Of a stretch of 64,000 nt of DNA, positions 33,745 through 42,731 are shown piece after piece. Each line of letters begins with the position of its first letter. The stretch's first letter is position 1. Source of the stretch: Mycolicibacterium novocastrense (GTDB lineage Bacteria > Actinomycetota > Actinomycetes > Mycobacteriales > Mycobacteriaceae); the NCBI RefSeq assembly GCF_001570485.1, contig NZ_BCTA01000099.1, forward strand, positions 59,268 through 123,267, read 5' to 3'. A program made the position numbers and the translations under genes. Below the pieces are notes generated by a model, which saw nothing but the letters and a program-made list of their open reading frames with translations, was not told where the DNA came from and did not search any database.

Positions 33745-34725
33745 TCACGGCCGATGGGTGAACCTCTTGTAGGCGCGAATGACACGCTTGGCCGGGGCCG
33801 ACTCGAACAGCGGGGCCAGGGCCATTCGCTGCGGTCCCGCCCGCGTGGCGCCTTCAGGAAGGCCAGCCCCAGCACCAGCCCGAAGATCAGGTGTCCGACC
33901 AGAGTGATCGTCACCGTCGCGACGTTCAGCGGGAACATCATCTCCTCGCCGCGCGGAGCCAGCGCAACCGTCGCCATCAGACCCGCCCACGTCGGGAACA
34001 CCGCGAAGGCGACCGATGCCAGCACCGCGTGGACGTTTCCTCCACCGGTCGATGCCCAATGCGAACGCGACCACGAAGAAGGCCACGCCCAGGCCGCCGC
34101 CGTCGCCGATGTAGCGCCACACGTAACCGACCGCCGCGCTGCCCGCGGTGTCCGGCTCACCGGTGACGAAGGACCCCATCACGGGGATGAAGTCGCCCAT
34201 CAACCCCAGCACGTGCACCGCGAACAGCCGGGCTGCGTCGTAGACGATGCAGGCGACCATGCCGGCGATCAGCCCACGACCCACGATCATGTCGATCCGG
34301 TGCGGGGCGAACGCGATGAGCGCGCCCAGCACCGCGCCCAGCGCGATCACCACCACCGACGTGACGTTCTGGGGAACCAGGCCGAACACGTCGACCGAGA
34401 TGCCCAGGATCGGCATCGAGGCCAGCAGCAGGACCAGAAACAGCCGTGCCACATCCCATTTCGTCGGCGGCTTCTTGACCGTGCTCAGGTCCAGGTACCG
34501 CTGCCGCACCGTGTTGGCGACCTTGCCGACGACCGGCAGGTCGATCGGCCGCAACCGCACCGTCTTGCCGTCGAAGGCGCTGGTGGCCTTCGGCAGCAGC
34601 GCAGTCGCCGAGACAGCCGGACGCAACCGGGTCGTCATGGCGTCGGTGCGAGCGACCGCTATGGGGAGTGGTCGCACCGGCAGATCGCCGGGACGCAGCC
34701 GAACTGTTTGCTCTGTCGCGGGCAT
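33745..34725 (-). pseudogene. Multi-pass membrane protein interrupted by two compensating frameshifts
   Basis: The frame from ATG 34725 (MPATEQTVRLRPGDLPVRP) gives four or five good membrane helices up to FFVVAFALGIDRW near 34045. It then turns into polar low-complexity sequence (GSDGDGCAGSARRGDDVP). The neighbouring frame over 34045-33850 instead encodes two more helices (VHAVLASVAFAVFPTWAGL, TLVGHLIFGLVLGLAFLKAP), after which the first frame resumes with a plausible basic C-terminus (PAKRVIRAYKRFTHRP). So a +1 and a -1 event bracket ~65 codons. Family not recognised; a cytoplasmic N-terminal ~110 residues precedes the helices. Real mutation or sequence error cannot be told apart. Confidence 0.75.
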
Positions 34726-34821
34726 GGGACTTCCTGTCGGATCGCTGTGACCAGTACGGATTCATGGTCGCGATCGCGCCGCCGCAGGAGAATGGCCGCC
34801 ACGCCACATTCCGGCCGTTCG

Positions 34822-34841
34822 AGGACAGGTTTTTCTGTCCT
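34822..34841. repeat. Short perfect hairpin before the AraC gene
   Basis: AGGACAG-GTTTTT-CTGTCCT, 7-bp arms and 6-base loop, 55 bases before the AraC-family start. Possible operator or 5' leader structure. Confidence 0.4.
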
Positions 34842-34895
34842 GAAGGCAAGCGTGCCGGGGTGTGGAACGCGCAGCCAGTGGGTAGCCTCGGAGCA

Positions 34896-35942
34896 ATGGG
34901 GGCTGAGCAGGCAGCTCTTTCCGATCTCACCTTGGACGAGGTGAGCACGATCAGCACTCAGACCGTTCGACTACACCGACCCGAACGAACACAGGTCGAG
35001 ATCAATGACGCCGCGGATGCCGGTGAGTTCCTCGAGGATGCCTACGGCGTCTGCCTGCGGCTGTCCAACAAGTCGACGGTGCACCGGGAAGCGCCGCTTC
35101 TCACCCATCGCCGTACCACCGTCGGCCCGTTGACAATCGACAAGCTGTCCATCGCGGGTCATGTCGAATTCGGACCGGACCCCCTGAACAAGGTGGCCGT
35201 GATCTGGCCGGACAGCGGGCGCGTCGCGGCGACGTGCGACGGATTGGTCAGCGAGGACGGAGCCGGCGACGTCGCGGTGCTGAGCCAACCGCACCTGCCC
35301 TTCCACGCCAGTGGGGACGGGCTGCGAGCGACAGCGGTGCTGCTGGACCCGGCGACCGTGTCGGGGGTGGCCACCGGTTTGCCTGCCAGCCAGGCTCCGC
35401 TGCCGATCCGCTTCCTGAGTTTCTCGCCGGTCGATGCCGCCGCAGCCGAGTTGTGGAAGAAGACCGTCACCTACATCAGGGACGGGGTGCTCGCCGACGA
35501 CAGTACGGCCACTCCTCTGGTTCTCGGATCTGTCAGCAGGCTGCTGGCGTCGGTCACGCTGGCGACGTTCCCCAACAGCGCGGTGGCCGACCCCGGGCCC
35601 GACGACCAGGCGGCGCACAAGCCGGTCATGCTGCGTCGCGCGATGGAGTACATGGACGCCAACGTCTCCAACGACATCGCGCTGACCGATATCGCCGAGG
35701 CCGTTCACCTGACGCCGCGCGCGGTGCAGTACATGTTCCGCAAGCATCTGGAGACCACGCCGCTGCAGTACCTGCGCCGGCTACGGCTGCACTATGCGCA
35801 CCAGGAACTGGTCGCGGGCGACCGGTTGCACTCGACCGTCACCGAGATCGCCGCCCGCTGGGGCTTCGCCCACACCGGGCGGTTCGCCGTGCTGTACCGC
35901 CAAACCTACGGCCAGAGCCCCCATACGACCTTGCGCGGCTGA
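34896..35942 (+). CDS. AraC-family transcriptional regulator
   Basis: 348 residues. The C-terminal double helix-turn-helix (IALTDIAEAVHLTPRAVQYMFRKHLETTP and VTEIAARWGFAHTGRFAVLYRQTYGQSP) is standard for AraC/XylS. The N-terminal ~230 residues form an AraC-binding-like sensory domain with no clear ligand. I chose the ATG at 34896; an upstream in-frame start would overlap the divergent membrane gene. Target genes unknown. Confidence 0.87.
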   Translation: MGAEQAALSDLTLDEVSTISTQTVRLHRPERTQVEINDAADAGEFLEDAYGVCLRLSNKSTVHREAPLLTHRRTTVGPLTIDKLSIAGHVEFGPDPLNKVAVIWPDSGRVAATCDGLVSEDGAGDVAVLSQPHLPFHASGDGLRATAVLLDPATVSGVATGLPASQAPLPIRFLSFSPVDAAAAELWKKTVTYIRDGVLADDSTATPLVLGSVSRLLASVTLATFPNSAVADPGPDDQAAHKPVMLRRAMEYMDANVSNDIALTDIAEAVHLTPRAVQYMFRKHLETTPLQYLRRLRLHYAHQELVAGDRLHSTVTEIAARWGFAHTGRFAVLYRQTYGQSPHTTLRG

Positions 35943-36004
35943 GCGCCTCGTCGGCCCCCGGCGACGTATCGTGGTACCGACGCTGACCTGCTGCGGGAGG
36001 GGCG

Positions 36005-36407
36005 ATGAGCACCACGAACCCGAATGAATCGGTTCCCTACTCGGCCGAGGAACGTGCCGGTTTGGCCCGTACCCGTGCGGAGGAGCTGCGACGGCGCCGT
36101 GCCGACCTGGAGCACGGCGTTTCGGTCGACTCACAGGCGGTTTGCGCAGGCCCGTAAGCGGGCGGAGCAGTCCCTCGACCGGGCCCGACGCGCCCATCGT
36201 GCCGCCGCCGATCGGCACCGGGAGGCCGAACGCGCCCACATGCGCGCCGCCGCCGCCCACGAGCAGGCGGCTCTGCTGGCCGGGGACGGTAACGGGGAGG
36301 CCCATCAGGACGCCGCCGAACACCACCGCGAGGAAGCCCGCCGCCATGAAGCCGCTCGGGTGTCCGAACTCGAACGCGAGGAAGAGGATTTCCGAAGGGA
36401 GTCCTAG
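36005..36407 (+). pseudogene. Small coiled-coil protein gene with a frameshift
   Basis: ATG 36005 has GGGAGG upstream and encodes MSTTNPNESVPYSAEERAGL then a basic helix, but stops at 36157 after 50 residues. The next frame carries the natural continuation from about 36120: QARKRAEQSLDRARRAHRAA followed by Ala/Glu/His-rich heptads to a stop at 36407. Together they make a ~133-residue highly helical charged protein. One base gained or lost between ~36110 and 36155 separates the halves. Family unknown. Confidence 0.65.
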
Positions 36408-37138
36408 CGCTGTTGTGGTTCCATCAACAGCAAGGCGCCGTTCACTGCGTCCTCATCGGACCGAAAGGCCGCGCAGGAAACGCGAATTCGGGTGGCCCGG
36501 CCGCGGCGGTTGACGGCATCCACCACGGCATCGGCGGTGACGTCGGCGTCGACGAACGCCTTTCCGATCAGTGGCTTGATCTGCTCGGTGGGCAGGCCGA
36601 TGTCCAGCGATCCCAGCACCTTTCCCTTCGTCTCGTCCGCTCGCAGGCCCCAGAGCTCCTCACAACCGCGGTTCCACACCAGCACCCGCATCTCGCGATC
36701 CACCACCACCATGCCGAAATGGATGGAGTTGATCAGCGCGTCGAGGAACGCCTTGGCGTCGTTGAGCTCGACGCCGCGCTCGCGCAGCGTGTCGTTGATC
36801 GTGTGCAGTTCGTCATTGGTGGACTGCAGCTCCTCGTTCATGGTCTCGAGTTCTTCGTTGGTGGACTGGAGTTCCTCGTTGGTGGTCTCCAACTCTTCGT
36901 TGGTCGACTGCAGCTCCTCGTACGCGGACTCGAGCTGGCGGTTGGTCTGCATCAACTTGTCGAACAGCGCCTTGGTCGTGGTCATATCGAAGAACACGAT
37001 CGACACGCCGAGCAACCCGTTCTCGCCATCGACCAGCGGATTGACATCACGTCGTGCCCACTGTCTTTGGAGCGTAGGCGGCGTCCAAGTTCGACGCCAC
37101 ATCGTCGAGGTCGGAATCGAATAGGTCGGCGTAGACAT
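36404..37138 (-). pseudogene. CheR/PAS-type sensor, N-terminally truncated at an integration junction
   Basis: The recognisable part (from WARRDVNPL, ~37070) is the C-terminal third of a CheB/CheR-PAS-type protein: DGENGLLGVSIVFFDMTT, a long coiled coil of repeated NEELETTNEELQS units, and a PAS domain (MVVVDREMRVLVWNRGCEELWGL). The methyltransferase and methylesterase parts expected upstream are missing. The frame runs into the 3' end of the integrase gene, so the first ~20 residues are junction sequence. The remnant has no clear promoter of its own. Interpreted as the host target of the integrative element. Confidence 0.7.
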
Positions 37139-38141
37139 CGAGAGTCACTTTCGCGCTGCGGTGTCCCAGCATGCGTTGTAACGCCAGTACGTTGGCTCCG
37201 GCCGATACCGCCAACGAAGCACAGGTATGTCGCAAATTGTGCGGAGTAATCGTGGGCAACCCGGCTCGTCGCAACGCTGCGGCGAACCAGCCAGTGGAGG
37301 AGCGCTGACGAGGGATGTAGCCGTCATCAGGGCCAGGGAAGATCAAGGCGTCGCGTGCCTTGCCCACACAGAGACGTGACAAGTCACCGAGGAGAAATTC
37401 AGGGACTGGCACTGACCTCGCCCGGCGCTCCTTCGTGGGTCCAACCTGATGGCGGCCTCCGATTTCCACGGCGTTGATCGAGACGAGAACCCGGCGTCGA
37501 AGGAAGTCGACGTCGCCGACCCGTAGTGCAATGGCCTCACCCCACCGCAGGCCACAGAACGCCAACAGCAGCACCAAAACTCGGTGCTCACCCGCCTCGA
37601 CACCAAGTGCGTGCACGTCCGACGCCGTCAGGTAGCAGTGTCGGCGCGCGACCCGGCGTGGCAGGTTCTCAACGCCGCGGGCTGGATTGATGACCAGCCG
37701 GTGGGCCTTGACCGCATCGCTCAAGATTCCCGACAGCACCGCATGCGCACGACGAACCGTGGTCGTCCCATGACCGCGACGTGCCATCGCCGTGATCCAT
37801 GCCTCGACCTCGATCGTGGTGATTCCGGCGATGTCCCGCATCGCCCAGATCGGCTGAACATGTGTCCGCCAGGAGGACTCCAGGGTGCGGTAGTGAGACT
37901 GTGCGGTAAGTTGCTTCTTCTTGTCCAGCCATGCCTGCGCAAGCTCGTCTACTGTGACACGCCCTGCAGCCGTAGACACGAAGGTGCCCAGGGCTTTTCG
38001 TGCTTCGATAGTTGCGGCGAACGCCCTGGCGTCTCGCTTCGTCGCAAACCCGCGCTTATCGGTCTGCCGTCGGTCCGGTGTTCGATAACGCACGCGCCAC
38101 CGCCGTCCCGACTTGGTCTCATACGCTTCCACCGTCGCCAT
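37047..38141 (-). CDS. int: Phage-type tyrosine recombinase (integrase)
   Basis: 364 residues from ATG 38141 (GGAGG 7 bases upstream). N-terminal AP2-like arm-binding domain (YETKSGRRWRVRYRTPDRRQ), SAM-like core-binding domain, and catalytic domain with the R-H-R-H-Y set: LRWGEA (Arg), HNLRHTCASL (His, Arg), LGHRS (His), VYADL (Tyr nucleophile). Its stop lies inside the reading frame of the truncated CheR/PAS gene, the usual position of int next to attL. No excisionase is visible beside it. Confidence 0.92.
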   Translation of the reverse strand: MATVEAYETKSGRRWRVRYRTPDRRQTDKRGFATKRDARAFAATIEARKALGTFVSTAAGRVTVDELAQAWLDKKKQLTAQSHYRTLESSWRTHVQPIWAMRDIAGITTIEVEAWITAMARRGHGTTTVRRAHAVLSGILSDAVKAHRLVINPARGVENLPRRVARRHCYLTASDVHALGVEAGEHRVLVLLLAFCGLRWGEAIALRVGDVDFLRRRVLVSINAVEIGGRHQVGPTKERRARSVPVPEFLLGDLSRLCVGKARDALIFPGPDDGYIPRQRSSTGWFAAALRRAGLPTITPHNLRHTCASLAVSAGANVLALQRMLGHRSAKVTLDVYADLFDSDLDDVASNLDAAYAPKTVGTT

Positions 38142-39046
38142 TGACTTGCCTCCAGACGCGCCGCCTTGCCAACAAAAATGCAACGCTGACGGCGACCGAA
38201 CTATTCCAGCATGGAGCTGTCCAGGATCCGGCAAACAAGTTGCGCGGCAACGACTTACGGGCTAGTCGGATGTGTCGGGCGTTGAGCATCCGGCCGACGG
38301 ATGTACATTGTTCTCTAGCAAGGCCGAGCCGCCGAGTCCGGCGGCACCGCGTAGCTCAGTAGTCGGTTTTGAAATCACGTCGACCGATGAGCCGGCCGGC
38401 AGGGGGTAGGACTTAAGGTTCTGCGTTGAGGAATCGACCTCCCGCTCGCGAGTTCCGGACTTGCCGCTGATGTTCTTGTCGAGTGTTGTTTTTCATGGTT
38501 CCCGCCTGGCCGGTTCATCGCGACGCACCGGCGAGCGGATACTCGCACGAAAATTGTCGAACGCCGGGAAAGCGAACACGCGGTGGGCTGAAATGTAACT
38601 GAGCGGATCACGGTTATCCGATGTTGACGAGGTGAGATTGTCGCTGTACTCGCCCGCGGGTACCAACGGCAAATCAGCCGCCGGCGACGTCGCAGCAGTT
38701 GGCTAGGTAGGCGTCCACTGCTATGGTTCAGAGCATGGCTCTGCTTAGCAGAAACAGCTGGCCAGATGCTGGCATCGTCATGTTGCTACGAGACGAGATC
38801 GAGAACTCCGAGCGTGAGCATCTCGACGAGTCCGCGCACAGCCGTCCGGGCGCGACGCTTCGACTCGAGCAGATGTTCGTGGCCGACCACTAGCTACGTC
38901 CCGACACATCGCGGAGACAGACAAACTGATGAAATATCCGACGTGCACGCAGCAGGGCATGAGTGGTTATGAAGACAGGGCCCTGCTCGCAGGTGCGGTT
39001 GTGTCGTGTAACGGACACTACGCTTTCGGCCTGGCGGACCTCACTG
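38142..39046. other. Long region without a convincing gene upstream of int
   Basis: About 900 bases. It holds small dyads (CATCCG-5-CGGATG at 38287-38303; CAGAGC-ATG-GCTCTG at 38729-38743) and one weak short frame at 38723-38893. No excisionase, repeat array or RNA gene is evident. Could contain arm-type integrase sites and int regulation. Confidence 0.4.
38723..38893 (+). CDS. Possible small protein
   Basis: 56 codons from ATG 38723 (MVQSMALLSRNSWPDAG ... LEQMFVADH). Charged and helix-prone, no family, no strong ribosome-binding site. Included only because the surrounding 900 bases hold no other candidate; may be non-coding. Confidence 0.2.
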   Translation: MVQSMALLSRNSWPDAGIVMLLRDEIENSEREHLDESAHSRPGATLRLEQMFVADH

Positions 39047-39829
39047 ATGCCGACCCCACCCGTTGTTCGTCCTCAATCCGCTGCCGTGGCTGACCGGGAC
39101 CCGTTCGACATCGCCGGCAACGTCATCGTGGTAACCGGGGGCGCCAATGGCATAGGTGATGAAGTGGTTGCAGATCTCGTGAACGCTGGCGCCAACGTAG
39201 TGGTGGCCGACCTCGCGCCACCGCCCGGCCGGCCGACGGTGATCTATCATCGTGCGGACGTCACCGACGAAGACGCGCTCGCAGATCTCGTCAACGACAC
39301 CGTGGAGCGCTTCGGCCAGATAGACGGCTTGGTCAATTGCGCTGCGATGTATAAGGCGCTCGGCTCCAAGAAGTCCTTGGAAGAATTGACCATCCAAGAA
39401 TGGGACGACGTCCTACGCATCAATGTGCGGGGTACGTGGCAAGCGATGAAAGCCATTCTGCCAGCGGTGCCAGCGCGGGGCGGTCGCGTTGTGAACGTTT
39501 CCTCGTCGACCGCGCGGACGGGAACGCTCGGTTTTCCGCATTACATCGCCTCCAAGGCTGCAGTCGAGGGCCTCACCCGCGCTGCGGCCCGAGAGCTGGG
39601 CGCGCGTGGAATTACCGTCAACGCAGTCGCCCCAGGGCTCGTGGACGACGAGGCGACAAACGAACTCAACGATCCCATCTACGTCGCGCAGGCGGTCAAC
39701 CGCCGGTCAATCAAGCGGACGCTTTTCCCGGCGGATGTCGCGTCCGTGGTGCGATTTCTATGCAGCGGCGGCAGCGCGTTCATCACCGGTCAAGTCCTGA
39801 TCGTCGATGGCGGGGGAGTATTTGTCTGA
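39047..39829 (+). CDS. Short-chain dehydrogenase/reductase
   Basis: 260 residues. VTGGANGIGDEVVADLV cofactor loop, acidic VVVADLA (NAD preference), NCAAM, catalytic Ser (NVSSSTARTG) and YIASKAAVEG (Tyr-x3-Lys), C-terminal FITGQVLIVDGGG. First catabolic gene of the island, 270 bases before the Rieske oxygenase in the same orientation. A cis-dihydrodiol or hydroxy-acid dehydrogenase is possible. ATG at 39047 is the first plausible start; a GTG near 39083 is an alternative. Confidence 0.85.
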   Translation: MPTPPVVRPQSAAVADRDPFDIAGNVIVVTGGANGIGDEVVADLVNAGANVVVADLAPPPGRPTVIYHRADVTDEDALADLVNDTVERFGQIDGLVNCAAMYKALGSKKSLEELTIQEWDDVLRINVRGTWQAMKAILPAVPARGGRVVNVSSSTARTGTLGFPHYIASKAAVEGLTRAAARELGARGITVNAVAPGLVDDEATNELNDPIYVAQAVNRRSIKRTLFPADVASVVRFLCSGGSAFITGQVLIVDGGGVFV

Positions 39830-40020
39830 GTCTCGACCTACCGTGAGGTCTGACAAAGAAAGTCGCCGTCCATAATCCCCTCCGCGGTGCAAGTCTGCGC
39901 TCACCCACACCGCTGACGGCAGAGTCCGGTCCCGGTGTCTTTGACAGGCCGCGCAACATCGGCGCGGGCCTTCGACCAACGCCCACGACGTCGAGCGAGG
40001 CGGCTGGTTGGTTCTGAATA

Positions 40021-40041
40021 CCTAATGGTATTACTATTAGG
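40021..40041. promoter_or_regulatory. FadR-type (GntR) operator palindrome
   Basis: CCTAATGGTATTACTATTAG plus G is a near-perfect 21-bp palindrome with only two non-symmetric base pairs. Its centre TGGTATTACTA fits the GntR/FadR-subfamily consensus TNGTNNNACNA. It lies 62 bases before the Rieske oxygenase start; the FCD-type GntR at 43574 is the obvious candidate binder. Confidence 0.65.
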
Positions 40042-40102
40042 GCAATTTGATCGGGCGTGAACGGCCGATGGTGGGAGAGAAAGAGAAGTAGCTGAGGTAA
40101 AG

Positions 40103-41389
40103 GTGCTACGCGCAGAGGTTAACGAGCTTTTGACCAGGACCGGGCCGGGGACGCCGATGGGGGATTTGTTCCGCCAGTACTGGATTCCAGCCTTGCTCGC
40201 CGAGGAGCTGCCGGAGGATGATTGCCCACCGGTACGCGTGAAGCTTCTGAACGAGCGAATGATCGCTTTTCGTGACAGTCACGGCAACTTCGGCCTGATC
40301 GACGAGTTCTGCGCGCACCGTGGCGCCTCACTGTGGTTTGGCCGCAACGAAGAGGGCGGTCTGCGATGTCCCTACCATGGTTGGAAGTACGACGTCACGG
40401 GACAAGCCGTCGAGGTGCCGTCAGAACCTGTGGGGTCCACCTTCTGCGCGCACGTCAAACTGACGTCCTACCCGCTGATGAAGATCGGGGGCGTGCTGTG
40501 GACTTACATGGGAGACCCCGCGAAGCAGCCGCCGTTACCGGAATTCGAATTTGCTCTTGTGCCGGCCGATCAGACCTTCACGTCCAAACGATGGCAGGAA
40601 TGCAATTGGCTGCAAGCCTTCGAAGGTGGCATCGATTCCAGTCATGTGTCGTTCCTGCATTCCGGGGGCCTTAAGTCGGACCCGCTGTTCAAAGGCAGCA
40701 AGGCTAACGACTACAACATGGCGGACCTCAAGCCGTTCTTCGAGGTCGCGGACTCCGAGGGTGGTTTGTTCGTTGGTGCCCGGCGCAACGCTGACGCCGA
40801 TAACTATTACTGGCGCATCACGCCGTGGGTGATGCCGTGCTTCACGATGGTGCCGCCACGTGGGGATCATCCTGTCCACGGCCACTTTTGGATCCCCATC
40901 GACGATGAGAACTGTTGGGCGTACTCGTTTGACTATCACCCCGTGAGACCGTTGACTTCGCAGGAAGTTGAGGCGATGAAGGACGGGCACGGGGTGCACA
41001 GTGCCAACATCCCTGGCACGTACCGACCGCAGGCGAACAAGGACAACGACTATCTGATGGATCGTGCGGCGCAGAAGCGTGGAGACACATACTCAGGCGT
41101 GCGGGGTATCGCGATCCAAGACTCGTCGCTGCAGGAGAGCATGGGACCGATCGTCGATCGGACCAAGGAGCGGTTGGTGTCTGCCGACAGTGGCATCATC
41201 AAAGCGCGTCAAAAGTTGAAGCGGGCGGCTGAGGCGTTGCGCGACAAGGGTACGACTCCTCCAGGTGTTGACCCTGAACATCATCGTGTCCGGTCTGCGG
41301 CCGTCGTCCTTCCGCGTGACGCATCGTTCAGCGAGGCGTGCCGAGAAGATCTCAGGGTGCGCGAAGGCGTGCGGCAGACATCGGTATGA
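40103..41389 (+). CDS. Phthalate-type Rieske oxygenase
   Basis: 428 residues, GTG start with GAGG upstream. Rieske [2Fe-2S] motif CAHRGA ... CPYHGW, then the mononuclear-iron region GGIDSSHVSFLH (Asp-His-His). Architecture is that of the single-component phthalate 4,5-dioxygenase/vanillate demethylase group, which needs a reductase. Electrons might come from the ferredoxin and reductase at 44805-46405. With a dihydroxyphthalate-decarboxylase-like gene nearby, an aromatic carboxylate is a likely substrate. Stop overlaps the next ATG (ATGA). Confidence 0.88.
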   Translation: MLRAEVNELLTRTGPGTPMGDLFRQYWIPALLAEELPEDDCPPVRVKLLNERMIAFRDSHGNFGLIDEFCAHRGASLWFGRNEEGGLRCPYHGWKYDVTGQAVEVPSEPVGSTFCAHVKLTSYPLMKIGGVLWTYMGDPAKQPPLPEFEFALVPADQTFTSKRWQECNWLQAFEGGIDSSHVSFLHSGGLKSDPLFKGSKANDYNMADLKPFFEVADSEGGLFVGARRNADADNYYWRITPWVMPCFTMVPPRGDHPVHGHFWIPIDDENCWAYSFDYHPVRPLTSQEVEAMKDGHGVHSANIPGTYRPQANKDNDYLMDRAAQKRGDTYSGVRGIAIQDSSLQESMGPIVDRTKERLVSADSGIIKARQKLKRAAEALRDKGTTPPGVDPEHHRVRSAAVVLPRDASFSEACREDLRVREGVRQTSV

Positions 41390-41898
41390 CCAGTCCACTT
41401 CAGCCGATTCTCGGGAGTAGTTGCGCGCGTGCGACATCTGCTGCCGAGATGCGATACCGGATCAACCGCCCGATCGCCGGGCGGAGGGGCGTGCGCGTCA
41501 TTGCGCTCGACGGTGGTGCACGAGCGATCATCGAGCGGCTTTCATCTCAGCCGTGGGGATGTGCACGCTTCCTGTCGGTAGCCGAACCGAGAAGGAATGC
41601 GGAGGAGCAGGATTGGGTTTCGCTGCTCGACACCGACGGCGCCGTCTCCAGTCTTGCGGAGGAGCTTGCCGCCGCCGATGTGGTCGTCATGGTTGCCACC
41701 ACCGGTGGGGATGCCGCTGCAGCAAGCATCATCGGTGCGGCGAGCACGGTTCGCGCGATCATGACCGCTGGCGTCGTCGTCAGGGAAGGCGCGGCGGCGA
41801 GTCAGACCGTTGCTGTGCTGCGGCCTCTTGCGCGGGTACTCGTCGTCAGCGGTCACGAAGAAGACGTGTCCGATCTGCTCTCAGCGCTGCGAGCCTGA
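41386..41898 (+). CDS. Unrecognised 170-residue protein in the Rieske operon
   Basis: 170 residues, ATG overlapping the Rieske stop. Predicted alternating alpha/beta: a strand VRVIALDGG, helix, LAAADVVVMVATTGGDAAAASIIGAAS, VVVREGA and VLVVSGHEEDVSDLLSALRA. No catalytic motif or family that I know; the ADVVVMVATTGG segment resembles a dinucleotide- or GTP-binding strand-loop. Tight coupling to the oxygenase before it and the PanB-like gene 11 bases after it implies a shared pathway role. Confidence 0.7.
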   Translation: MTSPLQPILGSSCARATSAAEMRYRINRPIAGRRGVRVIALDGGARAIIERLSSQPWGCARFLSVAEPRRNAEEQDWVSLLDTDGAVSSLAEELAAADVVVMVATTGGDAAAASIIGAASTVRAIMTAGVVVREGAAASQTVAVLRPLARVLVVSGHEEDVSDLLSALRA

Positions 41899-41909
41899 AG
41901 GGACCCGCC

Positions 41910-42731
41910 GTGGGCACGAAGGTGAAAATCGCTGACCTGCAGGACATGAAACTGCGTGGGCAGAAGATCGTCGGTGTGGTGGCGTGGGACTACCAGATGG
42001 CACGAATAGTCGATCGTGCCGGCGTCGACTTGGTGTCGGTTGGTGACACTGTGGGAGTCAACCTGTGGGGTCAGCCGAATCCGCTTGAAATCACCATGGA
42101 TCAGATGGTCGTGGTGTGTCAGGCAGTGCGCCGCGGTGTCCGGCGCGCCTTGCTGTCCTGTGATTTCCCGTTCGGTCCGCTGCAGGACGGGCGAAAGAGT
42201 GCTGTGCGGGCAGCAATTCGTCTCGCCAAGGAAGCCGGCATCGACATGGTGAAACTAGACGGGGCATCCGATCATCTAGATGCCGTGACCGCGGTGACGC
42301 GTGCAGGGATTCCCGTGTTCGCTCAGTTCGGTATCACCCCGCAGACTTCCCTCAAATACGGTGTGACGTATAGCGCCACACCGAGCGCCGAGGATGCGAT
42401 TTCAGACGAACTTCTCAATGAGATGGTTTGTGAGGCCCGTCGTCTCGCTGATGCGGGCGCAGTGCTGCTGAACTTCACGAATTCGGGACCCGTCGTTGGG
42501 GCGGCAGTGGCCGAGGCGGTGCCCATCCCGGTGCTCGGTGGATTCGGTGGCGGCTCGTGGCTGGACGGCCGGATCCGGATGGCAACAGCCGCAATCGGTT
42601 ACAGCGCCGATGGTCTCGACAGCCCACCGGATACCTATGCCAACGTCGCCCAGATCGCGCTGGACGCCATCACGGCGTATGCAGATGACGTGCGGGCTGC
42701 TCGCCAGATCAAGGGAGGTCTTCGACGTTGA
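41910..42731 (+). CDS. PanB-like (ketopantoate hydroxymethyltransferase superfamily) protein
   Basis: 273 residues, GTG start. PEP-mutase/PanB barrel: VVAWDYQMARIVDRAGVDLV, VGDTVGVNLWGQPNPLEITM and LLSCDFPFG keep the Mg-binding Asp pair. The PanB catalytic Glu region (LVLECVP in E. coli) reads LLNFTNSGP here, so the general base is missing, and the C-terminal barrel differs. It is therefore unlikely to make ketopantoate; a C-C lyase or aldolase acting on a pathway keto acid is a guess. Coupled to the hydrolase gene by TTGA overlap. Confidence 0.75.
   Translation: MGTKVKIADLQDMKLRGQKIVGVVAWDYQMARIVDRAGVDLVSVGDTVGVNLWGQPNPLEITMDQMVVVCQAVRRGVRRALLSCDFPFGPLQDGRKSAVRAAIRLAKEAGIDMVKLDGASDHLDAVTAVTRAGIPVFAQFGITPQTSLKYGVTYSATPSAEDAISDELLNEMVCEARRLADAGAVLLNFTNSGPVVGAAVAEAVPIPVLGGFGGGSWLDGRIRMATAAIGYSADGLDSPPDTYANVAQIALDAITAYADDVRAARQIKGGLRR

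Noticed and set aside
38340..38380. tRNA-like GTAGCTCAGTAGTCGGTTT sequence near the integrase, considered as an att site
   Set aside because: It resembles a D-arm but has no matching acceptor, anticodon or T-arm; the integrase 3' end points to the other side.
40103..41389. Rieske oxygenase as alpha subunit of a two-subunit dioxygenase
   Set aside because: No beta subunit follows and the iron-site layout fits the single-subunit phthalate-4,5-dioxygenase group.
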